Below are positions 34,841 to 43,063 of a DNA stretch of 64,000 bases, piece by piece. Each line of letters opens with the position of its first letter. Position 1 is the stretch's first letter. Made by a program: the position numbers and the translations under genes. Source of the DNA: Enterobacteriaceae bacterium 4M9 (GTDB lineage Bacteria > Pseudomonadota > Gammaproteobacteria > Enterobacterales > Enterobacteriaceae); contig JAADJJ010000001.1 of NCBI GenBank assembly GCA_010092695.1, positions 1,116,001 to 1,180,000 of the forward strand, read 5' to 3'. The notes beneath the pieces were generated by a model that saw only the letters and a program-made list of their open reading frames with translations, was not told where the DNA came from and made no database searches.

Positions 34841-35560
34841 ATGAACAACGACGTCGTCTCACCGGAATTTGATGAAAACGGCCGCGTACTGCGCCGTATT
34901 CGCAGTTTCGTTCGCCGCCAGGGGCGACTGACCAAAGGTCAGCAGCACGCGCTGGATAACTTCTGGCCGGTGATGGGCGTTGAGTTTTCGCCTGAGCCAC
35001 TTGATTTAGCGGCACTGTTTGGCCGCGAAGCGCCAGTGACGCTGGAAATTGGCTTCGGTATGGGCGCATCGCTGGTGACCATGGCGCAGGCCAAAGCGCA
35101 CCAGAACTTCCTCGGTATTGAAGTTCACTCACCGGGCGTGGGTGCCTGTCTGCTTGCTGCCCACGAAGCGGGCGTGGAAAACCTGCGCGTGATGTGTCAC
35201 GACGCCGTTGAAGTGCTCGACTCCATGATTCCTGACAATTCTCTGAACATGGTGCAGCTGTTTTTCCCTGACCCGTGGCACAAAGCGCGCCATAATAAAC
35301 GCCGTATCGTTCAGGTGCCGTTTGCCGAGCTGGTAAAACGCAAGCTTAAGCAGGGCGGTGTGTTTCATATGGCGACCGACTGGGAACCTTATGCCGAACA
35401 TATGCTCGAAGTGTTGAGCTCTATTGAGGGCTACAGCAATCTGTCGCCGAATGGCGATTACGTACCGCGCCCGGAATCGCGCCCGGTAACCAAGTTTGAA
35501 CAGCGTGGCCATCGTCTTGGTCACGGTGTATGGGATTTAATGTTCGAGAGGGTGAAATAA
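34841..35560 (+). CDS. trmB: tRNA (guanine-N7-)-methyltransferase TrmB
   Basis: A 239-residue enzyme, equal in length to E. coli TrmB. It methylates G46 of tRNA using S-adenosylmethionine. The SAM-binding motif is LEIGFGMGASLVTMA (about residues 67-81), with the family signature FFPDPWHKARHNKRR further on. The N-terminus MNNDVVSPEFDENGR matches family starts. Its stop overlaps the yggL start by one base, so the two are co-translated. Confidence 0.97.
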   Translation: MNNDVVSPEFDENGRVLRRIRSFVRRQGRLTKGQQHALDNFWPVMGVEFSPEPLDLAALFGREAPVTLEIGFGMGASLVTMAQAKAHQNFLGIEVHSPGVGACLLAAHEAGVENLRVMCHDAVEVLDSMIPDNSLNMVQLFFPDPWHKARHNKRRIVQVPFAELVKRKLKQGGVFHMATDWEPYAEHMLEVLSSIEGYSNLSPNGDYVPRPESRPVTKFEQRGHRLGHGVWDLMFERVK

Positions 35561-35886
35561 TGGCGAAGAATCGCAGCCAGCGTTTGCGTAAAAAGATGCA
35601 TATTGACGAGTTCCAGGAAATTGGTTTCTCAGTGGCCTGGCGTTTCCCGCAGGGTACCTCTGAAGAACAAATCGACAAGACGGTGGATGACCTGATTAAC
35701 GAGGTCATCGAACCAAACGGTCTGGCTTTTGACGGCAGCGGCTATCTCGAATGGGAAGGCCTGGTGTGCACGCAGGAAATCGGTAAATGTACCGAAGAGC
35801 ACCAGGCGCTGGTGCGCAAATGGCTGGAAGATCGCAAGTTCGAAGATGTTCGTCTGAGCGATCTGTTCGACGTCTGGTGGGACTGA
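35560..35886 (+). CDS. yggL: YggL family protein (DUF469)
   Basis: A 108-residue protein starting MAKNRSQRLRKKMHIDEFQE; the start overlaps the trmB stop (TAATG), and the length equals E. coli YggL. The sequence is acidic after a basic N-terminus and ends in DLFDVWWD. E. coli YggL has been linked to the ribosome, possibly 50S assembly; the mechanism is not established. It is followed 39 bp later by yggN. Confidence 0.95.
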   Translation: MAKNRSQRLRKKMHIDEFQEIGFSVAWRFPQGTSEEQIDKTVDDLINEVIEPNGLAFDGSGYLEWEGLVCTQEIGKCTEEHQALVRKWLEDRKFEDVRLSDLFDVWWD

Positions 35887-35925
35887 TTTTCCTGCATGCA
35901 GGTTAATGGACGAACGGGAGTGGCT

Positions 35926-36642
35926 ATGATGCGTAAGATACTGCTGGGCGCGTTGCTGGTAACGGCGGCACAGGCTCAGGCGGACTATCAGTGCAGCGTG
36001 ACCCCGCGGGATGATGTGGTTATCAACCCGCAAACGGTGCAGGTGGTTGGCGAAAACGGCAATCTGGTGATGGCACCGGACGGTAGCGTGCAGTTCAACG
36101 GCCAGGCGAAAAGCCTGACGGCAGCACAGCGCGAGCAGGCGCAGGACTACCAGCAGGCACTGCGCGATGCGCTGCCGTGGATTGACGACGGTGCTCGCTC
36201 ACGCGTGGAAAAGGGCCGTATTGCCCTGGACAAGATTGTCACCGAGCAGGTGGGAGAGAGCAGCAATCTGCGAAAGCGCCTGACCCAGCTTGATACGCAG
36301 CTTAAAACCCAGATGAACCGTATCATCGAGCGTCGTCAGGATGGTCTGACGTTTCACTATAAAGCCATCGACCAGGTGCGTGCCGACGGCCAGAAGTTGG
36401 TAAACCAGGCGATGGGCGGCATTTTGCAGGACAGCATTAACGAGATGGGCGCAAAAGCGATAACCTCTGGCGGCGGTAATCCGCTCCAGGGCGTGCTTGG
36501 TAATCTCGGCGGACTGCAAACGGCGATTCAGAAAGAGTGGAAGAGTCAGGAAAAAGACTTCCAGCAGTTTGGTAAAGACGTATGCAGCCGCGTGGTGTCG
36601 CTTGAAGACCAGCGCAAAACGCTGGTGAGCACACTGAAATAA
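35926..36642 (+). CDS. yggN: YggN family protein (DUF2884), probably periplasmic
   Basis: The protein is 238 residues from the ATG at 35926 (MMRKILLGALLVTAAQAQA), with CGGGAG five to eight bases upstream of the two adjacent ATGs. A signal peptide with an AQA cleavage site is followed by DYQCSVTPRDDVV. The middle and C-terminus (FHYKAIDQVRADGQKLVNQA, QQFGKDVCSRVVSLEDQRK) match E. coli YggN. The function is unknown. A good intrinsic terminator follows the stop. In E. coli ansB and yggM come next; here they are absent. Confidence 0.94.
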   Translation: MMRKILLGALLVTAAQAQADYQCSVTPRDDVVINPQTVQVVGENGNLVMAPDGSVQFNGQAKSLTAAQREQAQDYQQALRDALPWIDDGARSRVEKGRIALDKIVTEQVGESSNLRKRLTQLDTQLKTQMNRIIERRQDGLTFHYKAIDQVRADGQKLVNQAMGGILQDSINEMGAKAITSGGGNPLQGVLGNLGGLQTAIQKEWKSQEKDFQQFGKDVCSRVVSLEDQRKTLVSTLK

Positions 36643-36663
36643 GCGTGTTTGCAGTATGACAAA

Positions 36664-36687
36664 AGCCGGTCGCTGACCGGCTTTTTT
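36664..36687 (+). terminator. Intrinsic terminator after yggN
   Basis: An 8-bp perfect stem AGCCGGTC (36664-36671) and GACCGGCT (36675-36682) with a GCT loop is followed by TTTTT on the plus strand, 22 bp after the yggN stop. Confidence 0.93.
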
Positions 36688-36702
36688 GTGGGCAAAATCG
36701 GT

Positions 36703-36774
36703 GGCAATGGCAATGGCAATGGCAATGGCAATGGCAAATGGCAAATGGCAAATGGCAAATGGCAAATGGCAAAT
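36703..36774. repeat. Compound microsatellite: five GGCAAT hexamers then six GGCAAAT heptamers
   Basis: Counting directly, GGCAAT is repeated five times (36703-36732) and then GGCAAAT six times (36733-36774) without interruption, ending in GGCCAGG. The change from a 6-bp to a 7-bp unit by one extra A is exact. It lies between the yggN terminator and the hemW 3' end, outside any supported gene, at the place where E. coli has ansB-yggM. Such arrays mutate by slipped-strand mispairing. Confidence 0.97.
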
Positions 36775-36838
36775 GGCCAGGTGCCAGCGTTAGCGGCATC
36801 AATCACCACACTTTGTCACAACGGCAGGCAAAGATGGG

Positions 36839-36873
36839 AAGCCGCCTCGTAGAAACGGCTTTGAAGGCGGCTT
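36839..36873 (-). terminator. Possible hairpin at the 3' end of hemW
   Basis: AAGCCGCCT (36839-36847) and AGGCGGCTT (36865-36873) are exact inverted repeats around a 17-nt loop, overlapping the hemW stop codon. No clear U-tract follows on the minus strand, so termination is only possible. Confidence 0.45.
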
Positions 36874-38008
36874 ATTCGGTAAGGAACAGCTCCAGCAGGG
36901 AGTTCAGGAACAGTTTTCCGTGCTCGGTTATCTGCCAGTGGGTAGCGGTTTCGGTGAGATAGCCTTTGGCAATGGCCTCATCAAGCTGCGGGCGAATCAC
37001 TGCTTCATCCAGCCCGGTATAGGCGGTGAACTCGTCGCGTGGGGCCGCCTCCAGCAGGCGAAAGCGGTTCATAAAGAACTCAAACGGCTTGTCGGCTGCC
37101 TCAACGTCGTGCTGGCGCTCAAGATAGTTGCCCTGCATGTAACCACGCGGATGGCGGGTTTTAGCCGTACGCAGAATGCGTCCGTCCGGGAAGGTGATTT
37201 TGCCGTGGGCGCCGCAGCCAATGCCCAGGTAGTCGCCAAAGCGCCAGTAGTTGAGGTTGTGCTGGCACTGAAAACCCGGTTTTGCGTAGGCCGAGGTTTC
37301 GTACTGCTGATAACCGGCAGCGGTAAGTAGCTGGTGGCCGCGCTCGAAAATATCCCACAGCGCGTCGTCGTCAGGCAGCACTGGCGGGCGTGAGCCAAAC
37401 AGCGTGTTCGGCTCAATGGTCAATTGATACCACGACAGATGCGGCGGGTTGAGCGCAATAGCCTGGCGCAGGTCGTCGAGCGCTTCACCCGGCGTCTGGT
37501 CCGGTAGCCCGTGCATCAAATCAAGGTTAAAACTACGCAGATTAAGCCCGGTTGCCAGCTGTGCGGCACGCTTTGCTTCTTGCGGGCCGTGAATACGCCC
37601 AAGACGCTGTAGCTTTGGTTCACTGAAGCTTTGCACGCCGATAGAAATACGGTTCACACCAGCGCGCTGGTAGTCGCTAAAACGGTCTGCCTCAACGGTG
37701 CCGGGGTTGGCTTCCATGGTGATTTCTGCGTCAGGTGCCAGCGTAAGACGGGCGCGCACGCCGTCGAGCAGTGCCTGCATCGCCGGGCCAGACAGCAGGC
37801 TTGGCGTGCCGCCGCCAATAAAAATAGTGTTTATCTCCCGGCCCTGAGCGTAGGCCACATCCTTTTCCAGGTCGCAAAGCAGGTGCTGGACGTAATCGTC
37901 ATGCGGCACCTCACCCTTGAGCGCGTGTGAATTAAAGTCGCAGTAAGGGCACTTCTGTACACACCAGGGAATGTGGATATAAAGGCTCAGAGGAGGGAGC
38001 TTAACCAT
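36872..38008 (-). CDS. hemW: Radical SAM protein HemW (heme chaperone, HemN-like)
   Basis: A 378-residue radical SAM protein. The cluster motif is CVQKCPYC (Cys 16, 20, 23) followed by DFNSH. True oxygen-independent coproporphyrinogen oxidases (HemN) have a further Cys just after this motif, which is missing here, so HemW is the better name. HemW binds heme and is proposed to insert it into respiratory enzymes. FIGGGTPSLL and HNLNYWRFGDYLGIGCGAHG are typical. The start overlaps the rdgB stop by 8 bp, as in related genomes. Confidence 0.96.
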   Translation of the reverse strand: MVKLPPLSLYIHIPWCVQKCPYCDFNSHALKGEVPHDDYVQHLLCDLEKDVAYAQGREINTIFIGGGTPSLLSGPAMQALLDGVRARLTLAPDAEITMEANPGTVEADRFSDYQRAGVNRISIGVQSFSEPKLQRLGRIHGPQEAKRAAQLATGLNLRSFNLDLMHGLPDQTPGEALDDLRQAIALNPPHLSWYQLTIEPNTLFGSRPPVLPDDDALWDIFERGHQLLTAAGYQQYETSAYAKPGFQCQHNLNYWRFGDYLGIGCGAHGKITFPDGRILRTAKTRHPRGYMQGNYLERQHDVEAADKPFEFFMNRFRLLEAAPRDEFTAYTGLDEAVIRPQLDEAIAKGYLTETATHWQITEHGKLFLNSLLELFLTE

Positions 38009-38594
38009 TGCGCATGGCTTCCATCAGCAGTTTGAGCGCCTGGCCGCGATGAGACTGGCCGCGTTTTTCATCACGGGTCATTTCTGCTGCGGTTTTACCT
38101 TCAGACGGCACAAAGAATATCGGGTCATAGCCAAAGCCACCTTCGCCAGCCGCCGCGCGGGTGATTTCCCCCGCCCAGCTGCCGTGGCACACCAGCGGCG
38201 TGGGATCGTCGGCGTGGCGCAGGTAGACCAGCACGCAGTGGAATCGCGCCTGGCGCTCGCCGTCCGGTACGTCTTGTAGCGCCTCAAGCAGTTTTTCCAG
38301 GTTCTGTTGGTCGCTGGCATCTGCACCTGCGTAGCGGGCAGAGTAAATTCCCGGTGCGCCGCCGAGGGCATCAACGGCAAGGCCTGAATCATCAGCGATA
38401 GCGGGCAAGCCGGTGACCTGGGCTGCATGGCGCGCTTTCAGAATGGCGTTTTCAATAAACGTAAGGCCAGTTTCTTCGGCCGAATCGACACCGAGTTCGG
38501 TTTGTGCCACTACGTCGAGACCAAAGCCTTCCAGCAGGTCGGCGAGTTCACGCACTTTACCGGCGTTGCCGGTAGCAAGAACAACTTTTTGCAT
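38001..38594 (-). CDS. rdgB: dITP/XTP pyrophosphatase RdgB
   Basis: A 197-residue Ham1/RdgB-family enzyme that hydrolyses dITP, XTP and related non-canonical nucleotides to monophosphates, keeping deaminated purines out of DNA. The N-terminus VVLATGNAGKVRELADLL holds the substrate-binding TGN..K motif. PAIADDSGLAVDALGG and GGFGYDPIFFVPSE are signature blocks, with the catalytic Asp in the former. It lies between yggU and hemW on the minus strand. Confidence 0.97.
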   Translation of the reverse strand: MQKVVLATGNAGKVRELADLLEGFGLDVVAQTELGVDSAEETGLTFIENAILKARHAAQVTGLPAIADDSGLAVDALGGAPGIYSARYAGADASDQQNLEKLLEALQDVPDGERQARFHCVLVYLRHADDPTPLVCHGSWAGEITRAAAGEGGFGYDPIFFVPSEGKTAAEMTRDEKRGQSHRGQALKLLMEAMRNG

Positions 38595-38649
38595 AACGAA
38601 ATCCTGTTGGGTGATATCCGGTTCAGCGCCGCGGGTTGGGCGGCGGCTG

Positions 38650-38943
38650 TCAGGAGGTAATCAGTTCCGCGACGTTGGTCGGGATTTGCTGCGGATTGAT
38701 GATTTTTACCTGTTTATGGCGGCCAAGTTCGCCTTTTTCAATCACGACCTGGCCTTTGGCTACGCGAAACTGCTTTGCCAGGAACTTTACCAGGTGGGCG
38801 TTGGCCTGGCCGTCAACCGGCGGCGCGGTAATGGCGACTTTGAGTTCGTCGCCATGTACCCCAACCAGGGCATCGCGGCTGGCTTTGGGCTGGATGTAAA
38901 GCCGTAGCACCAGTCCGTCAGCCGTTTCGCTCACTGCACTCAC
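38650..38943 (-). CDS. yggU: YggU family protein (DUF167)
   Basis: The protein is 97 residues from the GTG at 38943, which overlaps the yggT stop as GTGA and gives an N-terminus (SAVSETADGLVLRL) in register with E. coli YggU; another GTG at 38955 is open but less likely. The core YIQPKASRDALVGVHGDELK and APPVDGQANAHLVKFL is the DUF167 signature. The function is unknown. Confidence 0.93.
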   Translation of the reverse strand: MSAVSETADGLVLRLYIQPKASRDALVGVHGDELKVAITAPPVDGQANAHLVKFLAKQFRVAKGQVVIEKGELGRHKQVKIINPQQIPTNVAELITS

Positions 38944-39494
38944 AGCAGATACCACAGCCCCGGGAACAGATCCATGCCGAGGTAGTTCAGTAGATACAGC
39001 ACCAGAATCACGCCCATACCGGAGAAATCAATACCGCCCATTGCAGGCAGGATGCGGCGAATCGGTGCCATTAGCGGCTCGGTCATCTGCATCAGCACAT
39101 AGTCAAACGGGCTGCGGCCCTGGCTTACCCAGCTCATAATGGCGCGGATAATCACCATCCAGAAGATAAGCGTACCGGCGGCTTTGAGCAGCGAGAGCAG
39201 GCCCACCAGTAGATTCATCGGGTCAAGTGACAAGCTGCCGGTCTGAATCAGCAGCAAAATAGGGTACTTGAGCGTAGTGAGCACAAATGCCAGCAGCAGG
39301 GAGGCGCTGTCAATCGGGCCCATTGACGGAATTATCCGGCGCAGCGGCCCGATAATCGGCTGAGTGATTTTCACAATAAACTGTGAGAACGGATTGTAAA
39401 AGTCACAGCGCGACCACTGCATCCAGATGCGCAGCAGCAACACCATGACGTACAGGTCGATAAGCGTTTTGACCAGAAAAGTCAGGGTCAGCAT
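38940..39494 (-). CDS. yggT: YggT family membrane protein
   Basis: A 184-residue hydrophobic protein with two copies of the YGGT domain. The first runs from LVKTLIDLYVMVLLLRIWMQW, with NPFSQFIVKITQPIIGPLRRIIPSMG after it; the second repeats the pattern near the C-terminus (YVLMQMTEPLMAPIRRILPAMGG). Four or five membrane segments are likely. The family has been tied to osmotic or membrane stress and, in chloroplasts, to thylakoid functions; its exact role in bacteria is not established. It follows yggS by 21 bp. Confidence 0.95.
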   Translation of the reverse strand: MLTLTFLVKTLIDLYVMVLLLRIWMQWSRCDFYNPFSQFIVKITQPIIGPLRRIIPSMGPIDSASLLLAFVLTTLKYPILLLIQTGSLSLDPMNLLVGLLSLLKAAGTLIFWMVIIRAIMSWVSQGRSPFDYVLMQMTEPLMAPIRRILPAMGGIDFSGMGVILVLYLLNYLGMDLFPGLWYLL

Positions 39495-39515
39495 GATGTT
39501 CCTCAGTTCTTATTG

Positions 39516-40223
39516 TTACAAGCGCGGCGGTGTGTTCCGCGCCCCGAAAATGGCGGTTCCAATGCGCACCATGGTGCTGCCTGCGGCAATCGCGGCGTCC
39601 ATGTCATCAGTCATGCCCAGAGATAACGTATCCACCCCAGGATAACGGGATTTCAGCCGTGTAAATGCTACAGCCATTTGGCTTGCGACGGCAAACTGAC
39701 GTTGCCAGTCACTTTCTGGTGCCGGGATGGCCATCAGGCCGCGCAGACGTAAGCCCGGAAGCTCAACAACCTGGGCTGCCAGCGCATCCAGTTCTTCAGG
39801 CGCAATGCCCGATTTGCTCTGCTCATCGCTGATGTTTATCTGGATAAGCACGTTCAGTGGTGCCATGTCTGCCGGGCGCTGCTCGCTCAACCGGGCAGCG
39901 ATACGCAGGCGGTCAACGGTATGACACCAGTCAAAGTGCTCGGCTACCAGGCGGCTTTTATTGGACTGCAACGGGCCGATAAAGTGCCAGGTCAGTCCGC
40001 TGATGCCGGCCTTCGCAAAGTGTTGAATCTTCTCCACGCCTTCCTGAACGTAGTTTTCACCAAAGGCTCGCTGGCCTGCGGCAATCGCTTCTTCGAGCGC
40101 GCTCGCAGGTTTGGTTTTGCTCACTGCAAGCAGAGTAACTTCTTCTGGAAGACGGCCGCAGCGCTGGGCTGCCGCTGAGATTTGACGCTGTATCTGCGCT
40201 ATGTTGTGGGCAATGTCGCTCAT
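39516..40223 (-). CDS. yggS: PLP homeostasis protein YggS (PLPBP family)
   Basis: A 235-residue PLP-binding protein with no known enzyme activity. The PLP-binding lysine lies in VTLLAVSKTKPASALEEAI (about residue 36), followed by QRAFGENYVQEGVEKI, LTWHFIGPLQSNK and the C-terminal LSLGMTDDMDAAIAAGSTMVRIGTAIFG block that grips the phosphate. E. coli yggS mutants have disturbed B6 and amino-acid pools. The gene is divergent from yggR with only 19 bp between starts, so promoters must overlap coding sequence. Confidence 0.97.
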   Translation of the reverse strand: MSDIAHNIAQIQRQISAAAQRCGRLPEEVTLLAVSKTKPASALEEAIAAGQRAFGENYVQEGVEKIQHFAKAGISGLTWHFIGPLQSNKSRLVAEHFDWCHTVDRLRIAARLSEQRPADMAPLNVLIQINISDEQSKSGIAPEELDALAAQVVELPGLRLRGLMAIPAPESDWQRQFAVASQMAVAFTRLKSRYPGVDTLSLGMTDDMDAAIAAGSTMVRIGTAIFGARNTPPRL

Positions 40224-40242
40224 TGATGCCGGAATGCCGTAA

Positions 40243-41226
40243 ATGGAAGAAATCGTGGCCCTTAGTGTAAAGCATTATGTCTCGGATCTACACCTGTGTA
40301 CGGGTGAACCCGCACGTTGGCGCAGGCAAGGGAACATTGAGGTGATTCCCGCTAAGGCTCCTGAGCCAGAGCCGCTATTACACGCCTGGCTAAGCCGGGC
40401 GCAGCGCGCGCAGTTTGATACCAGCGGCCAGCTTGATTTTGCCGTGGTACTCAGTGACGGGCAGCGCCTGCGCGCTAATGCGTTTCGCCAGCGGCAGGGC
40501 GTGTCTCTGGCGCTTCGGCTGTTGCCGGTAAGCCCACCGCAACTGAGCCAGCTTGATGTACCGGCGCGGGTGCCAGCGCTGCTTGAAAGCCACGGCGGGC
40601 TGCTGTTAGTGACTGGCGCCACCGGTAGCGGGAAATCCACCACGCTGGCGGCGATGGTGGACTTTATCAACCGCCATCACACACGCCATATTTTGACGCT
40701 TGAGGATCCGATTGAGTTTGTGCACACCTCGCGCCGTTCACTAGTACAGCAGCGTGAAGTGGGACTGCACTGTGTGAGTTTTAGCGCAGGGCTGCGTGCC
40801 GCATTGCGTGAGGACCCTGATGTAATATTGCTGGGAGAGTTGCGCGATGAAAAGACCATTCGGCTTGCGCTTACCGCGGCAGAAACCGGGCACCTGGTGC
40901 TGGCGACATTACACACTCGCGGCGCGCCGCAGGCGGTGGAGCGCTTGCTGGACAGCTTCCCGGCTGCGGAACAAAACCGGGTGCGTTCGCAGCTTGCGAG
41001 CAGCCTGCGCGCGGTTCTGGCACAAAAGCTGGTGGCAGCGCACGATGGCGGGCGCGTGGCGCTATATGAAATCATGATCAATACGCCAGCGGCAGCAAAC
41101 CTGATTCGCGAGGGCAAGCTGCACCAGCTGGCGGGCGTGTTGCAGACCGGGCAGCACAGCGGTATGCAGACATTTGCACAAAGCCTTGAGCAGCGCAGGC
41201 AGCAGGGCTGGACAGGTGAAGGGTGA
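40243..41226 (+). CDS. yggR: PilT-like type IV pilus retraction ATPase YggR
   Basis: A 327-residue secretion-superfamily ATPase. The N-terminus (EEIVALSVKHYVSDLHLCTGEP) is that of PilT/PilU. Walker A is GATGSGKSTT (about residues 124-133), followed by ILTLEDPIEFVH, and LREDPDVILLGELRD gives the Walker B region. ETGHLVLATLHT is typical. In E. coli it is encoded apart from pilus biogenesis genes, and no pilus genes are visible here. It would power pilus or pseudopilus disassembly if a partner system exists elsewhere. Confidence 0.94.
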   Translation: MEEIVALSVKHYVSDLHLCTGEPARWRRQGNIEVIPAKAPEPEPLLHAWLSRAQRAQFDTSGQLDFAVVLSDGQRLRANAFRQRQGVSLALRLLPVSPPQLSQLDVPARVPALLESHGGLLLVTGATGSGKSTTLAAMVDFINRHHTRHILTLEDPIEFVHTSRRSLVQQREVGLHCVSFSAGLRAALREDPDVILLGELRDEKTIRLALTAAETGHLVLATLHTRGAPQAVERLLDSFPAAEQNRVRSQLASSLRAVLAQKLVAAHDGGRVALYEIMINTPAAANLIREGKLHQLAGVLQTGQHSGMQTFAQSLEQRRQQGWTGEG

Positions 41227-41329
41227 AGGTAAATCAGGTGAGTTTTCTCTGCGTTTGCCAGGGGATTAATTACAACCGATAACTGGCATAATTCGCCTCA
41301 ACGCAGGCCTTAAACGAGATGATGAACCG

Positions 41330-41779
41330 ATGTATCACATTTGTAGCGCAAACGAGCGCGATTACGATGAACTTACGGCGCTCTGGGAGGACTCGGTCAG
41401 GGCGACGCACCACTTCCTTTCTGAAGACGATATTGCTGCGCTGCGTCCCCTGTTGCGCCAGTGCTATATGCCAGCTCTGGCAGTTTCAGTATGCCGCAAC
41501 GCGCAGGGCGCGGCGCTCGGATTTATGGGCACAGCCGAAGGGCGGCTGGAAATGCTGTTTGTCGCCCCCGAGCACTTTGGCAGTGGTGTTGGCCGGGCAT
41601 TAGTCACGCAGGCAATAGCACATGCTGGCGTGCGTGAACTGGATGTGAACGAGCAAAATCCGGGGGCAAGTGCGTTTTACCAGCGTCTGGGCTTTGAAGT
41701 AGTGGGGCGCTCACCGCTTGATGGCGAAGGTCGTCCGTTCCCACTGCTGCATATGCGCTTAAAGCAGAGTCAGGAGTGA
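41330..41779 (+). CDS. GNAT family N-acetyltransferase, YjaB-like
   Basis: A 149-residue GNAT-fold protein. The N-terminal YDELTALWEDSVRATHHFLSE and the acetyl-CoA-binding block MLFVAPEHFGSGVGRALV, with the RxxGxG/A-type loop in FGSGVGRA, are visible, then LDVNEQNPGASAFYQRLGF. The order resembles E. coli YjaB, whose substrate is uncertain. It lies between yggR and ruvX, where E. coli has no such gene, so it is a local insertion or a relocated gene. The start ATG at 41330 is the only good choice. Confidence 0.88.
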   Translation: MYHICSANERDYDELTALWEDSVRATHHFLSEDDIAALRPLLRQCYMPALAVSVCRNAQGAALGFMGTAEGRLEMLFVAPEHFGSGVGRALVTQAIAHAGVRELDVNEQNPGASAFYQRLGFEVVGRSPLDGEGRPFPLLHMRLKQSQE

Positions 41780-41932
41780 TGAGTGCTGTTATGCCGCCGT
41801 GAAGACAATCTGATGTCTGCGTGATCTATATTACGGCACGGCGTTTGGCTGGCTGTTTTGGGCGTGATGTGACAACGACTGGCAAGCGGAAGGCTGCACG
41901 AAGGTCGCTGTCAGATTTATTTACCTCACCAC

Positions 41933-42352
41933 TCAGGGATGGGCCTCAAACCAGCTTTCAAGAATAACCACCGCAGAGGCCGAGTCCACGCTGCCTTTAT
42001 CCAGTGCGCGAAAGCCGCCGCGGCTGAACAGATCGGCGCGTGCTTCTACAGTGCTCAGTCGCTCGTCGTGTAGCAACACCGGCACGCCAAAGCGACCGTG
42101 TATGCGGTTAGCAAATTTGCGCGCCCGCGCGGTCAGCGGCTGCTCGCTGCCGTCCATATTCAGCGGCAGGCCAACAATGACCTCATCCGGCTGCCATTCT
42201 GCCAGCAGGCGGTCTATCTTTGCCCAGTCTGGCGTGCCGTCCTGCGCTTTCAGCGCCGCCAGCGGGCGCGCAGTACCGGTGATGCGCTGCCCAATAGCAA
42301 CGCCAATGCTTTTTGTACCGAAATCAAACGCCAGCAGCGTGCCTGTTGCCAT
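41933..42352 (-). CDS. yqgF: Putative pre-16S rRNA nuclease RuvX/YqgF
   Basis: A 139-residue RNase H-fold protein, one residue from E. coli length. LAFDFGTKSIGVAIGQ at the N-terminus holds the first catalytic Asp; PDEVIVGLPLNMDGSEQP, LLHDERLSTVEA and the late SVDSASAVVILESW contain the other acidic residues. It takes part in 16S rRNA 5'-end maturation. The start overlaps the yqgE stop by one base. Confidence 0.97.
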   Translation of the reverse strand: MATGTLLAFDFGTKSIGVAIGQRITGTARPLAALKAQDGTPDWAKIDRLLAEWQPDEVIVGLPLNMDGSEQPLTARARKFANRIHGRFGVPVLLHDERLSTVEARADLFSRGGFRALDKGSVDSASAVVILESWFEAHP

Positions 42353-42915
42353 TACGCGTGCCCCGCTTCGCCTGTCATCGCGAAAATATCAATACCGATA
42401 AGTTTCGCCGCTTCCCGCCAGCGTTCAGAAATGGGGGTGTTGAACAGAATTTTCGGGGAGGCGGGTGCAGTAAGCCAGGCATTGTCCAGCAGTTCCTGCT
42501 CAAGCTGGCCTTCTTCCCAGGAGGAATAGCCGAGAGCGACCAGCACATTGCCGGGCTGCTTCTGGGTGCCTAAGGTTTCGAGTACGTCTCGTGAGGTGGT
42601 AATCACGGTGTCATCACAGATGCAGATGCTGGAGTCAAAGGTATTGGGCGGGCTGTGCAGGATAAAACCACGGTCTTCTGCCAGTGGGCCGCCGACAAAT
42701 ACCGGTTTGTCGAGCCGGATAGTCTCGTCGCGGTTTTCTGGCGTGATTTTGAGTTTTTCCAGAACACCTTCGATAGTGAGGCTGTCCAGCGGTTTATTGA
42801 TGATAAGACCCATTGCGCCGTCGCTGTTGTGCTCACAAATGTACACAACCGAGCGTCGGAATAAAGGGTCCTGCAGTGAGGGCATCGCAATCAAAAAGTG
42901 ATGTTGTAAATTCAT
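42352..42915 (-). CDS. yqgE: YqgE family protein (DUF179/AlgH)
   Basis: A 187-residue protein beginning MNLQHHFLIAMPSLQDPLF, followed by VVYICEHNSDGAMGLIINKPL, the DUF179 hallmark, and VLVALGYSSWEEGQLEQEL. Length and motifs match E. coli YqgE. Paralogues named AlgH influence alginate expression in Pseudomonas, but no biochemical role is settled. The gene is coupled to yqgF by a one-base overlap and lies downstream of gshB. Confidence 0.96.
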   Translation of the reverse strand: MNLQHHFLIAMPSLQDPLFRRSVVYICEHNSDGAMGLIINKPLDSLTIEGVLEKLKITPENRDETIRLDKPVFVGGPLAEDRGFILHSPPNTFDSSICICDDTVITTSRDVLETLGTQKQPGNVLVALGYSSWEEGQLEQELLDNAWLTAPASPKILFNTPISERWREAAKLIGIDIFAMTGEAGHA

Positions 42916-43063
42916 TATCAGAAGTCAGTGTCCTGGTTAAAAAAGCCAGCAGCCAGGTGGCATGCCGTTATCTGGACAAATACGCCGCGCCAACGTGTTG
43001 TTGTCGCGGCGCAGCGTGTGGCGCCATTATCGATGAGACTCATTCTGGCTGGCGCTCAGTCTG

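Noticed and set aside
36703..36774. CRISPR array
   Set aside because: The units are 6-7 bp direct repeats without spacers. It is a simple microsatellite.
36649..36852. Open frames across the GGCAAT/GGCAAAT array giving GNGNGN and WQMANGK repeats
   Set aside because: The peptide repeats come only from the microsatellite, there is no ribosome-binding site, and the frame begins inside the yggN terminator.
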